From Ceratopteris richardii (Eukaryota; Streptophyta; Polypodiopsida; Polypodiales; Pteridaceae): a stretch of DNA of 64,000 bases. The notes under the pieces were generated by a model, which ran no database searches, had not been told where the DNA came from, and saw nothing but the letters and a program-made list of their open reading frames with translations. Shown here piece by piece: positions 45,750 through 56,169 of this stretch (positions are counted from its first letter, which is position 1; the number at the start of each line of letters is the position of its first letter). The position numbers and the translations under genes are program-made. The stretch spans positions 18,843,698-18,907,697 of the forward strand of contig CM035444.1 in NCBI GenBank assembly GCA_020310875.1, in the 5' to 3' direction.

Positions 45750-45761
45750 GCTCTGATACCA
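45750..45761 (-). other. Copia B primer-binding site
   Basis: TGGTATCAGAGC on the minus strand, two bases after the 5' LTR end. Confidence 0.9.
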
Positions 45762-45763
45762 AT

Positions 45764-45993
45764 TGTTGGAGATAAACGTTTGCGGAAGCACGCAAATAGC
45801 ACAAGGAAGGAGAAGAAGCTTGGAGCACAACACACAATATTGAATGTATTACTAGAGAATGTACAAAGATAAGTAGCCCATTAGGGCAATAGGTGTATAT
45901 ACAAGCCAGGGGAAAAAAACCTCCTAAAGAGGGAAAAAAGTGCCCCAGTGGTCCTAGAGTGTTCACACACATCACTACCTAAATATATCAATA
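45764..45993 (-). repeat. Copia B full-length copy, 5' LTR
   Basis: On the plus strand it runs TGTTGGAGATAAACG to TATATCAATA. Comparison with the other Copia B LTRs shows the original end was ...TATATCAACA. The duplication GAATA follows. Confidence 0.9.
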
Positions 45994-46149
45994 GAATAAA
46001 GGCCCTAATCATCTTCACTATAGTGCCCTGTCCTAGCTTAATTAAGATGAATGGTCATCTATCCACTATGCTAGGAGAGGTATTCCTCTTCGTTTGGCAC
46101 ATCACCATGTGGTATATAGGGGAAACTGACTAGGGAATGACATTCATAA

Positions 46150-48073
46150 AATGAATCCCTTCAACATCGGCTTTCCTATATTGGCTTATACACTGTCCAT
46201 TTAATATGTTCTAGAGCTTCAACCTAAGCTTCTTCTTGAATTCTTTTCTCCTCCTCTTTAAACTTCTTAGCTACATTGAGTTGTTTAAGCATCTCTTCAA
46301 TCAATTGTTCTTAAAAAACCTTGACTCTGCATCCACTAATGTAATTTGACATTACATCTCCTTCTAACCTGGCAACTACACTGCACCACTTGTCGAAAGT
46401 TTATTGATAATCAAAGGTCCATAATCGCATTTTTCTAACTTACAAGCATGTTGTTTCAAAGTGTATACTGATACTAAATCACCAACTTTCAATACTTTCT
46501 CTTTCACATGCACATCAAAATAAGCCTTTTGTCTTTTCTTCATCGCATATATACATGATGCTACTCTTAACCGAGTCTCTCCTAAGCACTCTAAGTCCAT
46601 TATCCTAGAAGATAGCTTGCACTCTATCCACTAATGTTCTAGTGCAGCCTTTAGCATTGGTATCAAGAAATCTAAAGGAAGCACAACATTCTGACCAAAC
46701 ACCATCTAAAAGGGAGTTGCATTGAGTACCATTTTATAGGCCACCTGATATGACCAAACAACATGATGTAACTATTTGTCCCAATTTGAGCATTTATTAT
46801 CTATGAGCTTAGTCAATACATTACATAAGATCTTGTTAGTGCTTTCAACCTACCTGTTCGCTTGTGGCTAGTATGGTGCTGGTTTCTTGTGAATCACCAT
46901 GAAATCCTACAATAGATAATCAATTAACCTGTTTAAGAAATGATCTCCTCTATCAATTACCAACTATATAAGCAATCCATATCTCATGAACACATTCTCA
47001 AACAAGAACTTTGCCATTGTTTTTGGATCGTTCTTCCTAGTGGCTTTTACTTCTACCCATTTGGTAAGATAGCATATGGAAATAATGATGTATTCCACAT
47101 GGGAACATTGTAGCTGGTGGATTAATGCCCCACTTGAAGAATGCAAATTGAATGGCTTTGATCACACAATCAGGTTTAAAGTTTCCGACTGCAACACCAT
47201 TGTGTGTAGTTTATAATATCTTTAAATAATCACTTTCGTGTACACATAATATTAAATATCCATTTCTTCCACGTTTATATAGATTATCACCAATAAATGC
47301 ATAGTCTTGAGCTTCATGCTCTAGACTTTGTTGTCGTGCTAAGGTCATGTCTTGGAGGAATGTTCTCGTTCTTAGGAAATCAACTAGATGACTACTTGGT
47401 ATAATGTAGTGTGTTTGAGTGGGGGTCTACTAATACAAGATGGACAATTCTTGAGCAATCTATAGAAATCTACTTCCATGGTTGGCCAATACATGCTTAG
47501 TTGCTTTAATGTATGTAGGGTTCTCTTCTTTGAGTAATGTTTCCCTAATGCACCTACATGTGCTAATTGCAACCATTTTCCATAATCTTCCTCTTCCACA
47601 CAACAAGTTAGGATTCCTTGATCATCTTTCTTGTAAATAATCCCTATGAGTATGTGAAATTTTTGTGACCTAGTTAATTCTTCTTCCTTTGTTCATATTG
47701 TAGGGTTTTTTTGGTCCAAATCTAAGAATATGTACTAATTGTTTTGTCCAATTTGGAACTACTTCAAGATTGAACAAATATGCATCAAATATGCATTAGG
47801 AAGTTCATATGACACACCTTGCAGGGATTCTCTTGAAGTTAGTCACGAAAGGTGATCTGCCCTAAGGTGGGTCTTACCTTTCCTAATGACAACTTCAAAA
47901 TCATATTCCATTAGTAAGAGAAATGGTATTACTAACCTGCTTAGATTGCAAGGTTTTTTCACCAAGTATAATAAGATATGATGGTCTATGAAAAAATTGA
48001 ACTTGTTTGCAAGCAAATAATGTCAAAACTTTTTGACAAAATAAACCATGCCTAGTCCTTCTCTTTTAGTGGT
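46150..48073 (-). mobile_element. Ty3/gypsy pol fossil, minus strand: RNase H and integrase only
   Basis: On the minus strand: an RNase H end with FWHYLLANKF-like text, VDH and KGKTH.RADHLS (about 47780-48060), the H2C2 zinc-binding part HVGALGKHYSKKRTLHTLKQ...CPSC (47390-47600), core pieces ICYLTKWVEVKATRKNDPKT (46960-47150), and the integrase C-terminal VKVGDLVSVY- and CDYGPLIINK-type text (46380-46600). No LTR is seen. Heavily decayed, with well over ten breaks. At its right edge a Copia B LTR start begins (48074). Confidence 0.75.
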
Positions 48074-48137
48074 TGTTGATATATTTCGGTAGTGATGTGG
48101 ATGAACAGACTTATGACTACAAGGGCCACTTTTTTCC
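48074..48137 (+). repeat. Fragment of a Copia B LTR (first 64 bp)
   Basis: TGTTGATATATTTCGGTAGT, GATGTGGATGAACA and GGCCACTTTTTTCC follow the first 64 bases of the Copia B LTR in sense orientation. At 48138 the match stops and gypsy gag sequence begins. A matching internal Copia B segment in the same orientation resumes at about 56170. Confidence 0.75.
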
Positions 48138-49560
48138 ATCAGTCTGACCACATAAATTTCGAAGGACTAGAAACACCTCCTCAGAACTCAGGAGACAGCA
48201 ACGGTACCACTAATAGCACCATGAGTGGACAACAACAACAACAGCAGCAACAACAATAGCAGCAACAGCAACAGCCACTTCCACTTCGACCTGTTCCAAC
48301 AGGGGTGACGTACACAAAGTTCGGTGGGTTTCCAGGTGACGACCCTGATGCATATGTGCGTACCTTTGAAATAAGTTATGCTGTACTAAACAATCCAATC
48401 GATTCGGCGTACAAGGCCATCGTATTCCAGTCAACATTAGTCAATGAAGCGGCGAGGTGGCTAACAGAGTATGATATCAACCATTTCGTTACCTATGAGG
48501 CGGTAAGGGATGCGTTTTTGCAGAGGTTCCGGCTGAAGAAGAACCCTGCCGAAATTTTTGATAGACAGAAGTGGCACCTCACTGTTCAGGAATATGCCAC
48601 ATTATTTAGAACTCATTTAAGAGAATTGCCTCCGGCACATGCTAATTTACCGGATGATGTTATAACCCAGTGGTTTATTAATGGTTGACCCCACAGCTAA
48701 GACAAATCATGATCATCCGCTGTGTGGGAGCTATGACACTAGATGGTGTTATTGCGATGGCCCTACAACTGGAGCATAAGGTTGGAGGATTCACCGAAGT
48801 CTTGGAGTGGCTGAAGGCCGGTAAAAATGTTACAGATGATCCGGCTAAACAGATGTATTGCACTAAGTGCAAAAATCTCAGGCACACCAGTGCTACCTGT
48901 GCCCTTAATCAGATGTATTGTGCTATCTACAATACCACCGGACACTCAACCGAAAACTGTGTGTATAATGCCAAAGTGCAAGGACGAGCAGCTGTAAATG
49001 CTATTATACAAGAACCAGGGCAGCCAGCAACCCACTATGTGCCACCACAGATGCGAAACACTCAGCCGCAAGGATACAGAAATTACCGGGGACAGCGGAA
49101 TACCAATTTCAATACAAATCGATGGCAGACAAGTACATCAGCGGAAGGTACTTCCTTGCCACCACCTCGATGTCACTTTTGCAGTGAGCTTGGCCACATC
49201 TAGAGATTCTGCAAGGATGCAGCCGAATATGACAAAAGAAAGAAAGAGCGTCAGAACCCGATGACCAACATGGTCTATATCTCACCAGTGGAATCACAAG
49301 CAGCAGTGGTCCAGACAAGATCGGGTAAGCAGCTGCAACCCGCTGTCGAGGTGTTTGAACCGGGTATCCGTGAACAACAGCGAATATATACCAAAGCTAG
49401 TCAATGGGCCGCTAAAGGGCCAACGGTGTTCCCGGATCCAGTTCCGGTGACACAAGCTCCCCTGCCAAAGGCGAGAGCACATGAACAAGACTCTACCCCA
49501 GTAATAGGAGAATCATCATCAGAATCGGTGAAGAGTACAATTCAAACAGAGCAGGTATAA
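48138..49560 (+). pseudogene. Gypsy gag with knuckle-like repeats
   Basis: A Gln-rich run near 48230-48275 leads to the gag core TKFGGFPGDDPDAYVRTFEI and EIFDRQKWHLTVQEYATLFR (Retrotrans_gag type). Then come MYCTKCKNLRHTSATC, MYCAIYNTTGHSTENC and CHFCSELGHI; only some keep full CCHC spacing. The C-terminal part is Gln/Ser-rich. Interrupted. Confidence 0.8.
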
Positions 49561-49689
49561 GATCTTCTCTCTAAGGCTTCAATTACACTCCCTTTGGGGC
49601 AGCTACTCCCCTTGGTGCCCGGAGTTAGGCAGCAATTCCAGCAACATGTCAGTCCTGGATCGCCTAGTACTCTGGCGATTGCCACAATA

Positions 49690-49990
49690 CAACCGAAAAC
49701 TAACTCTACGGTGGATCATTTAGTCCCCTTAATAACTGTCTGGCATAAAAATCACAAGATTACGCAAGTGTTAATTGATGGTGGTTCGGGTGTGAACATA
49801 GCAACCACAGCTCTCTGCAAAAAGCTGGGGTGGACGCAAATCGAGTCTGTCCAATTCTTTGTCAGAATGGCCGATCAATCCCGAGTCCATCCGGTGGGAC
49901 TAGTCCGGAATATCCCGATTACTTTGTAGGGTACCACGTTCAAAGTGACTTTTGTAGTCTTAGAACTAGCAGAATCCAGTCTCGACTATA
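49690..49990 (+). pseudogene. Gypsy aspartic protease
   Basis: VLIDGGSGVNIATTALCKKL is the D-G-G-S-G-V-N-I form of the plant gypsy protease active site. It is followed by MADQSRVHPVGLVRNIPITL and, after it, LDYNLLFRRPWLK-like text. Confidence 0.85.
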
Positions 49991-50049
49991 ATCTACTTTT
50001 CCGTCGACCATGGTTGAAATAGGCCAAAGTTATACAGGATTGGTCAGCG

Positions 50050-51250
50050 CAGGAATTGACTTTCAAAGATAATCACCATAAATATGTTGTCAAACTGGAT
50101 GCCATTCAGCCCTGTGAGCTTCATGCCATACCCTATATAGCAGAGCAGGTCCACATGTTGGATGGCTTATCCGATGACGAAGAAGAGACGTTTCTGAAGA
50201 ACAATAAAGATCTGATATCCTTAGGCACTATAGATCTTCAAGCTGTAGCAGACAACTGGAGTCCGGCAGCCTATACAGTTATTCCCGTGACCGGAGATAC
50301 AGATGCAGATGATCATGGTGCTATGGATGGAGCCACTCTACATCAACTTTTACAGTCAGCTAAAGACTTGGGGAAACCTCATCAATTTTATGTCCCGGAA
50401 GACCAGTTAATAACCTATAATTTGGGTGATGAAGTTAACCCGCGACCTGTTAAGATTAAGGCAGGACTGTCCGCGGCATTCCAAGATGATTTGATCCGAC
50501 TCCTGCGTGAGTTTTTTGATGTTTTTGCTTGGGACTATCACGATATGAAAGGTCTTGATCCACGGATCTATCAACATTGGGTCGTGCTTAAGCCAGAAGC
50601 GAAGCCAATTAAACAATCCAGTTACCGAATGAACCCCAATTATGCAGCAGAGGTCAAAGCAGAACTCGATCGGTTATTGAAGGTAGGATTCATCGTACCA
50701 ATCGAACACGCGGAATGGATCTCTCCGATCGTGATTGTTCCAAAGAAAAATAAACAACTCCGAATTTGTGTGGATTACCGGAAACTGAATGTGGCCACGA
50801 TACCTGATCCATTTCCTCTTCCCTTTCTCGACACAATGCTAGACAGGGTGGCCGGGCATGAGATGTATTCATTTCTCGATGGTTATAGTGGTTATAACCA
50901 GGTGCACATGGCCGAGTAGGACATACCTAAAACAACCTTCATTACAAATTGGGGTGTGTATGCTTGTACAGTCATGTGGTTTGGTTTAAGGAATGCTCCA
51001 AGCACATTTCAACGATGTATGCAAGAAATTTTTTCACCCTATCTGACTACTTTTATGCAAGTGTACTTGGACGACTTTTCCTTATTTGGTAAGATTGTGG
51101 CGCACTTGTATCATTTATGGTGTTGCTTTGAGAAATGTCTTTTGAATACCGACTCTGCCTGAATCCGACAAAATCTGTTTTTGTGGTTTCTTGTGGTAAA
51201 CTCCTTGGACATATTATATATGCACAAGGTATCCAAGTTGATCCAGACAA
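50050..51250 (+). pseudogene. Gypsy reverse transcriptase
   Basis: LDPRIYQHWVVLKPEAKPIK, KVGFIVPIEHAEWISPIVIV, LRICVDYRKLNVATIPDPFP, FLDGYSGYNQVHMAE and, near 51060-51080, the YLDD catalytic box (VYLDDFSLF). These are the standard RVT_1 motifs in order. Damaged in at least one place. Confidence 0.9.
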
Positions 51251-51389
51251 AGTCGCAGCTGTGTTGGAAGCACCCGTCCCTACAACGCCGAAAGAAGTTA
51301 TGCGTTTCCTAGGTCAAATCTGGTGGCATGGCAGGCATCTACGGTGGCTAGCCCATTTAGCAACACCACTTAATTGGCTAATGACTAGT

Positions 51390-51880
51390 ACTCCACGACA
51401 GTTCGAATGGACCTCAGAATGCCAAATAGCTTTCGATCGTCTAAAAGGATTATTGACGCAGGCTCCAATTTTGCAACCTCCTGATTGGGACCGTCCATTC
51501 CATGTCTTTGTAGATGCATCGGATATAGCCATTGGCAGTGTTTTAATGTAGCAAACGGATAAATGGTTTTGGTCTGTCTACTATGCAAGTCGCCGACTCG
51601 CTTCTGCGGAAAGGAATTATTCAGTTACCAAACGAGAATGTCTCGGGTTGGTGTATTCAATGAAGAAATTCTGGCATTATTTGCTCGGCCGAAAATTCAC
51701 CTTTCATGTGGATCATGCCGCACTTGTATATCTGGTCCGGCAGCAACATTTAGGTGGTCGCTTGGCTCGTTGGGTTTTATTGCTACAAGAGTTCGACTAT
51801 GAAGTGATTCATCGACTCGGCACAGCACATGCCTTAGATTTTCTCTCTCGGTTGGATTCCGGTGAAGTTCCGGTGGGCGT
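51390..51880 (+). pseudogene. Gypsy RNase H
   Basis: PFHVFVDASDIAIGSVLM, YYASRRLASAERNYSVTKRE, HVDHAALVYLV and HALDFLSRLD are the usual Ty3/gypsy RNase H motifs. It directly follows RT. Confidence 0.85.
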
Positions 51881-52029
51881 TGATGATACAACACCAGCAA
51901 TTTACGCTGTTGAACCAGTTCGTGACAAATCTACCGACCATCCTGTGCCGCCTACCTACTATGATACGTTGTTAACTTTTCTGACTGATGGATGTCTTCC
52001 TCTTCATACTCCTACTTTGCGGCAAAAAA

Positions 52030-53215
52030 ATGCAGTTTACAGTTGCAGATTCCGGTTGATTGTAGGACAGTTGTACTACATGGATCATACTGGTGTCTTA
52101 CTTCGCTGTATCCCACCACATGAAGTAAACTCGGTTATTGCTATGGCACATTCAATACCCTCCGGTGGACATTTTGCAGCAGATCTTACGCATCGAAAAA
52201 TTCTGCAAAGTGGGCTTTGGTGGCCTACCATGTACAAAGACGTGACTGATTTTGTGCAGCAGTGTGATACTTGTCAACAATCTGGACAGCCCTTACAACA
52301 CTTCTTTCCTCTGCAACCTGTCTTACCTTTGGAACCTTTTCAGAAGTGCGGTCTTGATTTTATTGGGCCAATTACACCACCAACGACCCTTAGCAATAAT
52401 CGCTACATCTTGAACTGTACAGATTACGCTACCAGGTGGGCAGAAGCTTGGGCCTTATGGTTCACCACAGCTATTTTGGTGGCAAAATGCCTGATGAAGG
52501 ACGTATTTCCGCGTTATGGATTACCTCTGGAACTTGTGACAGACCAAGGAACCCATTTGCTAACAATTTAATGCGCGTAGTAACGCATACTTTTCAAATT
52601 CTGCATAAATTTAGTTCACCGTACTATCCTCGTGCTAATGGTTTAGCTGAAAGTACCAATAAGACGTTGTTGAGTATGCTTCGTAAATTGATCGTGGAAT
52701 CTCCAGAAAGATGGGATTAGTTACTACCTGTAGTTTTATGGGCATACCGGACTACATACAAAGTTGCAACCGGAATGACCCCTTTCAAGCTTGCTTATGG
52801 GTTGGAAGCAATCGTGCCGATGGAGCTCATAGTGCCAAGCTTACGTGTGGCCCTAACTCAGAAATTACTGCCCGAAGACTCTTTGTCCTTTCGGTTGGAT
52901 GCACTCAGAGATCTAGATGAACAGCGTTGGGAAAGCTTCCTAACTCTTCAAGAAGTTCAATTGCGGCAAGCCCGGACTCATGATTGTTTCCTCAAAACTC
53001 CAGTTTTTACAGTGGGCCAACTTGTGCTCTTTTACAATGCTAAAGCAAATCGTGCTGCTGAGAAATTTAAATTACGGTGGTTCGGTCCTTACCAGATTAG
53101 TGAGCAAGTGGGACCAGCTACTTTTTGGTTGACTACCTTGACCGGAATTCCTCTTCCTAAAGTAATCAATGGTTCAAAGTTGCGCCCATATCACCAAGCG
53201 CCTGATCACCGCTGA
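52030..53215 (+). pseudogene. Gypsy integrase without chromodomain
   Basis: H2C2 domain HSIPSGGHFAADLTHRKILQ ... CDTCQQSG; core GLDFIGPITPPT, ELVTDQGTHL and SSPYYPRANGLAESTNKTLL (D,D,E); C-terminal LKLRWFGPYQISEQ and LPKVINGSKLRPYH. Nothing resembling a chromodomain follows before the stop at about 53215. Confidence 0.9.
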
Positions 53216-53533
53216 CAGATTCTTCGTTTTTCCGCGTGTCATTTTTTTTTTTTAATTTCCGCATTTTGGTTGAATAACTACCGTAAAACTCCTCGTTTGG
53301 ATATCTAATTATGAGTAATCGCCGCCCTATGTTATTGATTCTGCTCATGCATGCACGTCGTAATTATGAAGGTTATCATTTCCATACCGCGCGATGATTA
53401 GGGTTTTCGATCACCTCCCGTTGCCAATTGTCTACTTAATCTTCTTGTTTTCACTGTTAATCGCTATTGTGTCTGTGTGTTCTGTGCGCTGTGTTTTTGT
53501 GTTTGCTGAGTATTCATGTTCTTGTGACTTCGC

Positions 53534-55618
53534 ATGCGCATCATGGAAGCGTTAGCCAATTTCTCTACCTTCTGTGACGGACTCCCTCAGGATATGAGTG
53601 AGTTCTTGCGTATCCACGGCCTGTTGAAATTCGCTGAATTTCCTTGGCATTCAGTGGAGTGTCAACCGTTTTATGCACAGATCATTTCTGCCATCGCTGC
53701 CACACCTGCTACGGAGCATAGTTGGCCGATTACATGTTTACCATCTCGCGTAGTAATCACGTTAGCTTCATTCGCTGAAGCATTTCGTTTGCCCATGGAA
53801 GGATTGGAGAATGGTCCTCTCCTTTCGGTAGCCACCATGGTCAAATTGTTCCCACGGCACTCATCGAATGAGTATGTCATTTTGTGTCGCCCTGACCCTG
53901 AACGCACTGCCTTACAATTCTTAGTAGCTATCCTAAATTTACAGAAACGTACCTATGGGATTTCACGCCCATTTTATTCAATGATCGACATGGCTTCTCG
54001 TGAGCCTATCAATTTTGCCTCTCATTATTTCCAGCGCATTCACCATGAATGCGTTACGGTTATTAAGCAAGTTAACAAAGGTGATCTTCCACGATCACGC
54101 CTTCCCCACATCCTTACATTCCTTTTTCCCACCATTCAAGCCGCGCAACCTCCACCCAATGCTCCGTTCTTACTGCATGAAGAATCCACTCGAATGCTTG
54201 AAGATGACGACGAGGATGAGGATGAAGATATTTTCCAACTTCTTCGCCGAAAACGCACCCGCATAAGCCCATCGGAGAGCTAGGTGCAAGGTTCCAATGC
54301 CGTCAATGAAGAAGAAATCTTTGATGACACCGCAACTTCTACCCATGTCGATTCTTCCACCCAATCTTCTCTGAATAAGGAGCAGGAACAAAGTGCGTCC
54401 ACCACCGAATCTGAAGCAATTTCTTCAAAGGAGGAATCTCAGCACCAGACCCAAGATTATGTGCGATCCATTGTTGCTGAGATTGTCAATGAAGTAATTA
54501 TTGCGGTCGATGCTGTAGTTGATCGACTTGAAGCGACTACGCAACAAAATCCCGGAATAGTGTTGGTGCCCAACACTCTTATACCCACTCCTCCACCAAT
54601 GAACCCGGTCGAGCCCATTGTACCTGTTCAACCTATTGTCCCTGAAGCACCAGATTCCTCATCCTCTTCGCCTAATTATTCCCCACCATCTTCCAATCAT
54701 CTCTTATCAGCCTCTTCATCCCAGCCACTTCCTCCTCCTCCTCTTCTGGTTCCCATGTTTACTGAATTAGAGTCCATGGGTCGAATGCTAATCCAATTCT
54801 CACAGCAGCTACCGATGAAACTCAGAATGGTCACTGATAATATTCGTCAAGAATTGCAGCATAAAGTCGATATCTTAGAAGCAGAGATTACTCCACTACA
54901 GGAAGAAGTTGATGCAGTTAAGGTAGAAAATCATGGCCTACACTTATAAATTCAACAGCTTCAAGATCAGCTAGCACCGAAAGATGCTTTGCTGTGTCAA
55001 AAGGATACAGAAATCAGCACGATGAAGCAAGAAATCACTGATAAAACAGATGCAATGACTGCCATAGGCAATGAACTGCATAGCACGTGGGAAGCATACA
55101 GCATATTAGAAGAAGCCTCTCAGTCTCTGGCCAGCAATGTACTTAAAGTTGAGGCAGAGCTTCATAAAACTACCGAAACCCTGTTCAAGCGTGATCAAGA
55201 GTTACAGGAAGAGCTTGGCAGGTATCTCCGTTTAAAGAAAGATTTTGAAGGAGTGAAGAAGGAAATAGAAGCTTACTACAAAACCATGCAGTTCCAGTCT
55301 GAAGAACTAGAGAGAAGAGAAAAGCATCTCGGTTATCAAGTAGAGCGTTTATCCAGAATAGATAAACAGATTGAAGATATGAGATTGAACCGTGACGCAG
55401 CCCTTGCAAATGATTTCTACCTGCAAGAGGCCTTTTTGCAGACACAAGCTGACATCTTAATGAGTCAAGTGATTGCCGCAATCTCTGTTCGTACTGACGC
55501 ACAATTAGTCGAACCAGAAACTTTAAAGTTAATGCTGGATTCTTTGAAGCAGAAGATTTCCAGAACTTTTAAATTAGCTCGCACCATGTATATACAGGGC
55601 ATAGTAGATGAGCCCTAA
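53534..55618 (+). pseudogene. Third ORF of the gypsy element: plant-transposon-like N-terminus and coiled-coil C-terminus
   Basis: The N-terminal 120 residues contain VECQPFYAQIISAIAATP, WPITCLPSRVVITLASFAEA and FRLPMEG. This resembles the 'putative plant transposon protein' domain linked to Athila-like elements (FYANL...V.VRG..V.....I...LGLP). An acidic patch DDDEDEDEDIF, a basic RRKRTR, a Ser/Pro-rich middle with PVEPIVPVQPIVPEAP and PPPPLL, and long heptad-rich helices (roughly 54770-55560) follow. No membrane segment or signal peptide is seen, so it does not look like an envelope protein. Its role is unknown. The frame is largely open but interrupted a few times. Confidence 0.65.
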
Positions 55619-56165
55619 ATTTTGTTTCCGTTGCGGGTTCAAGTCCACCTTGCGTGCCAGTGTAAGCCGCCGGATTGGCATTCTGTATTTTCATAATTCT
55701 TATATTTGCCTATCCCGCACGAACCGAAAGGTCGTTGCGAAGAGATGTATCTGTTTATCAATTAATGAAAAGACATTGCGGTGACACTCCGGTAACGACA
55801 AGTGGGATCGCCAGACTGTCTGTCTGGGCGATTGCGGCCTGTGGAGACGTTGTCGTAGTGCAGCGTTCGTGAGATCGGAGTATTATTGTTCTTACCTTTT
55901 ATTTAATTACATTAAGTTGTGATTAACACAATGAAGTTAAGTACTGATAATAAGTCTGTGTGATGGTAATGAATAACTCTGGTGTTACTGTGAAAAGGCT
56001 AACCAGAATTTTGACAGTAAGTGATGCGATATTGAATACTAACGTACTACGCATTAAATAAGTTAATTGGGAAAATTAAGTTACAGTGCCTCTGATTTAT
56101 TAGTCCCCTACCACTCCCAAGAACCCGAAAGAACTTAAAAATGCCTGTAATGTAAAAGCGTATTT
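55619..56165. other. Gypsy 3' flank, no gene; tRNA-like piece and hairpin
   Basis: 55634-55661 holds GCGGGTTCAAGTCCACC followed by TTGCGTGCCA, which looks like the 3' half of a tRNA (T-loop TTCAAGT, CCA end) but has no visible 5' half. A hairpin ATCGCCAGAC/GTCTGGGCGAT lies at about 55806-55832. No polypurine tract or LTR end is clear. The sequence stops where Copia B starts near 56170. Confidence 0.4.
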
Positions 56166-56169
56166 TAAC

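Larger units (their letters stand above)
40900..45993 (-). mobile_element. Copia B, full-length copy (5,094 bp), Ty1/copia fossil
   Basis: LTRs are at 40900-41132 and 45764-45993, with a perfect five-base duplication GAATA at 40895-40899 and 45994-45998. A primer site for initiator tRNA-Met and a polypurine tract are in place. Internal order on the minus strand is gag, knuckle, protease, integrase, RT, RNase H. About eight breaks. LTR divergence is about 6-7%, intermediate between Copia 1 and the short Copia B. Confidence 0.95.
48138..55618 (+). mobile_element. Ty3/gypsy element with an extra ORF after integrase; LTRs not found
   Basis: The order is gag, three knuckle-like repeats, protease, RT, RNase H, integrase, then a third ORF of about 690 codons. 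RT before integrase identifies Ty3/gypsy. The integrase C-terminus lacks a chromodomain, and an extra ORF in this position recalls the Athila/Tat branch. It lies between two pieces of a Copia B copy. No gypsy LTR, primer site or purine tract was found, so its age cannot be dated from LTRs. About ten breaks, with long stretches between them intact. Confidence 0.85.

Noticed and set aside
48210-48437. Minus-strand open frame opposite the gypsy gag, with Val/Ala runs
   Set aside because: Antisense shadow of the Gln-rich gag segment.
53534-55618. Third gypsy ORF as a true envelope gene
   Set aside because: No signal peptide or membrane segment is visible, and the C-terminus is a soluble-looking coiled coil.
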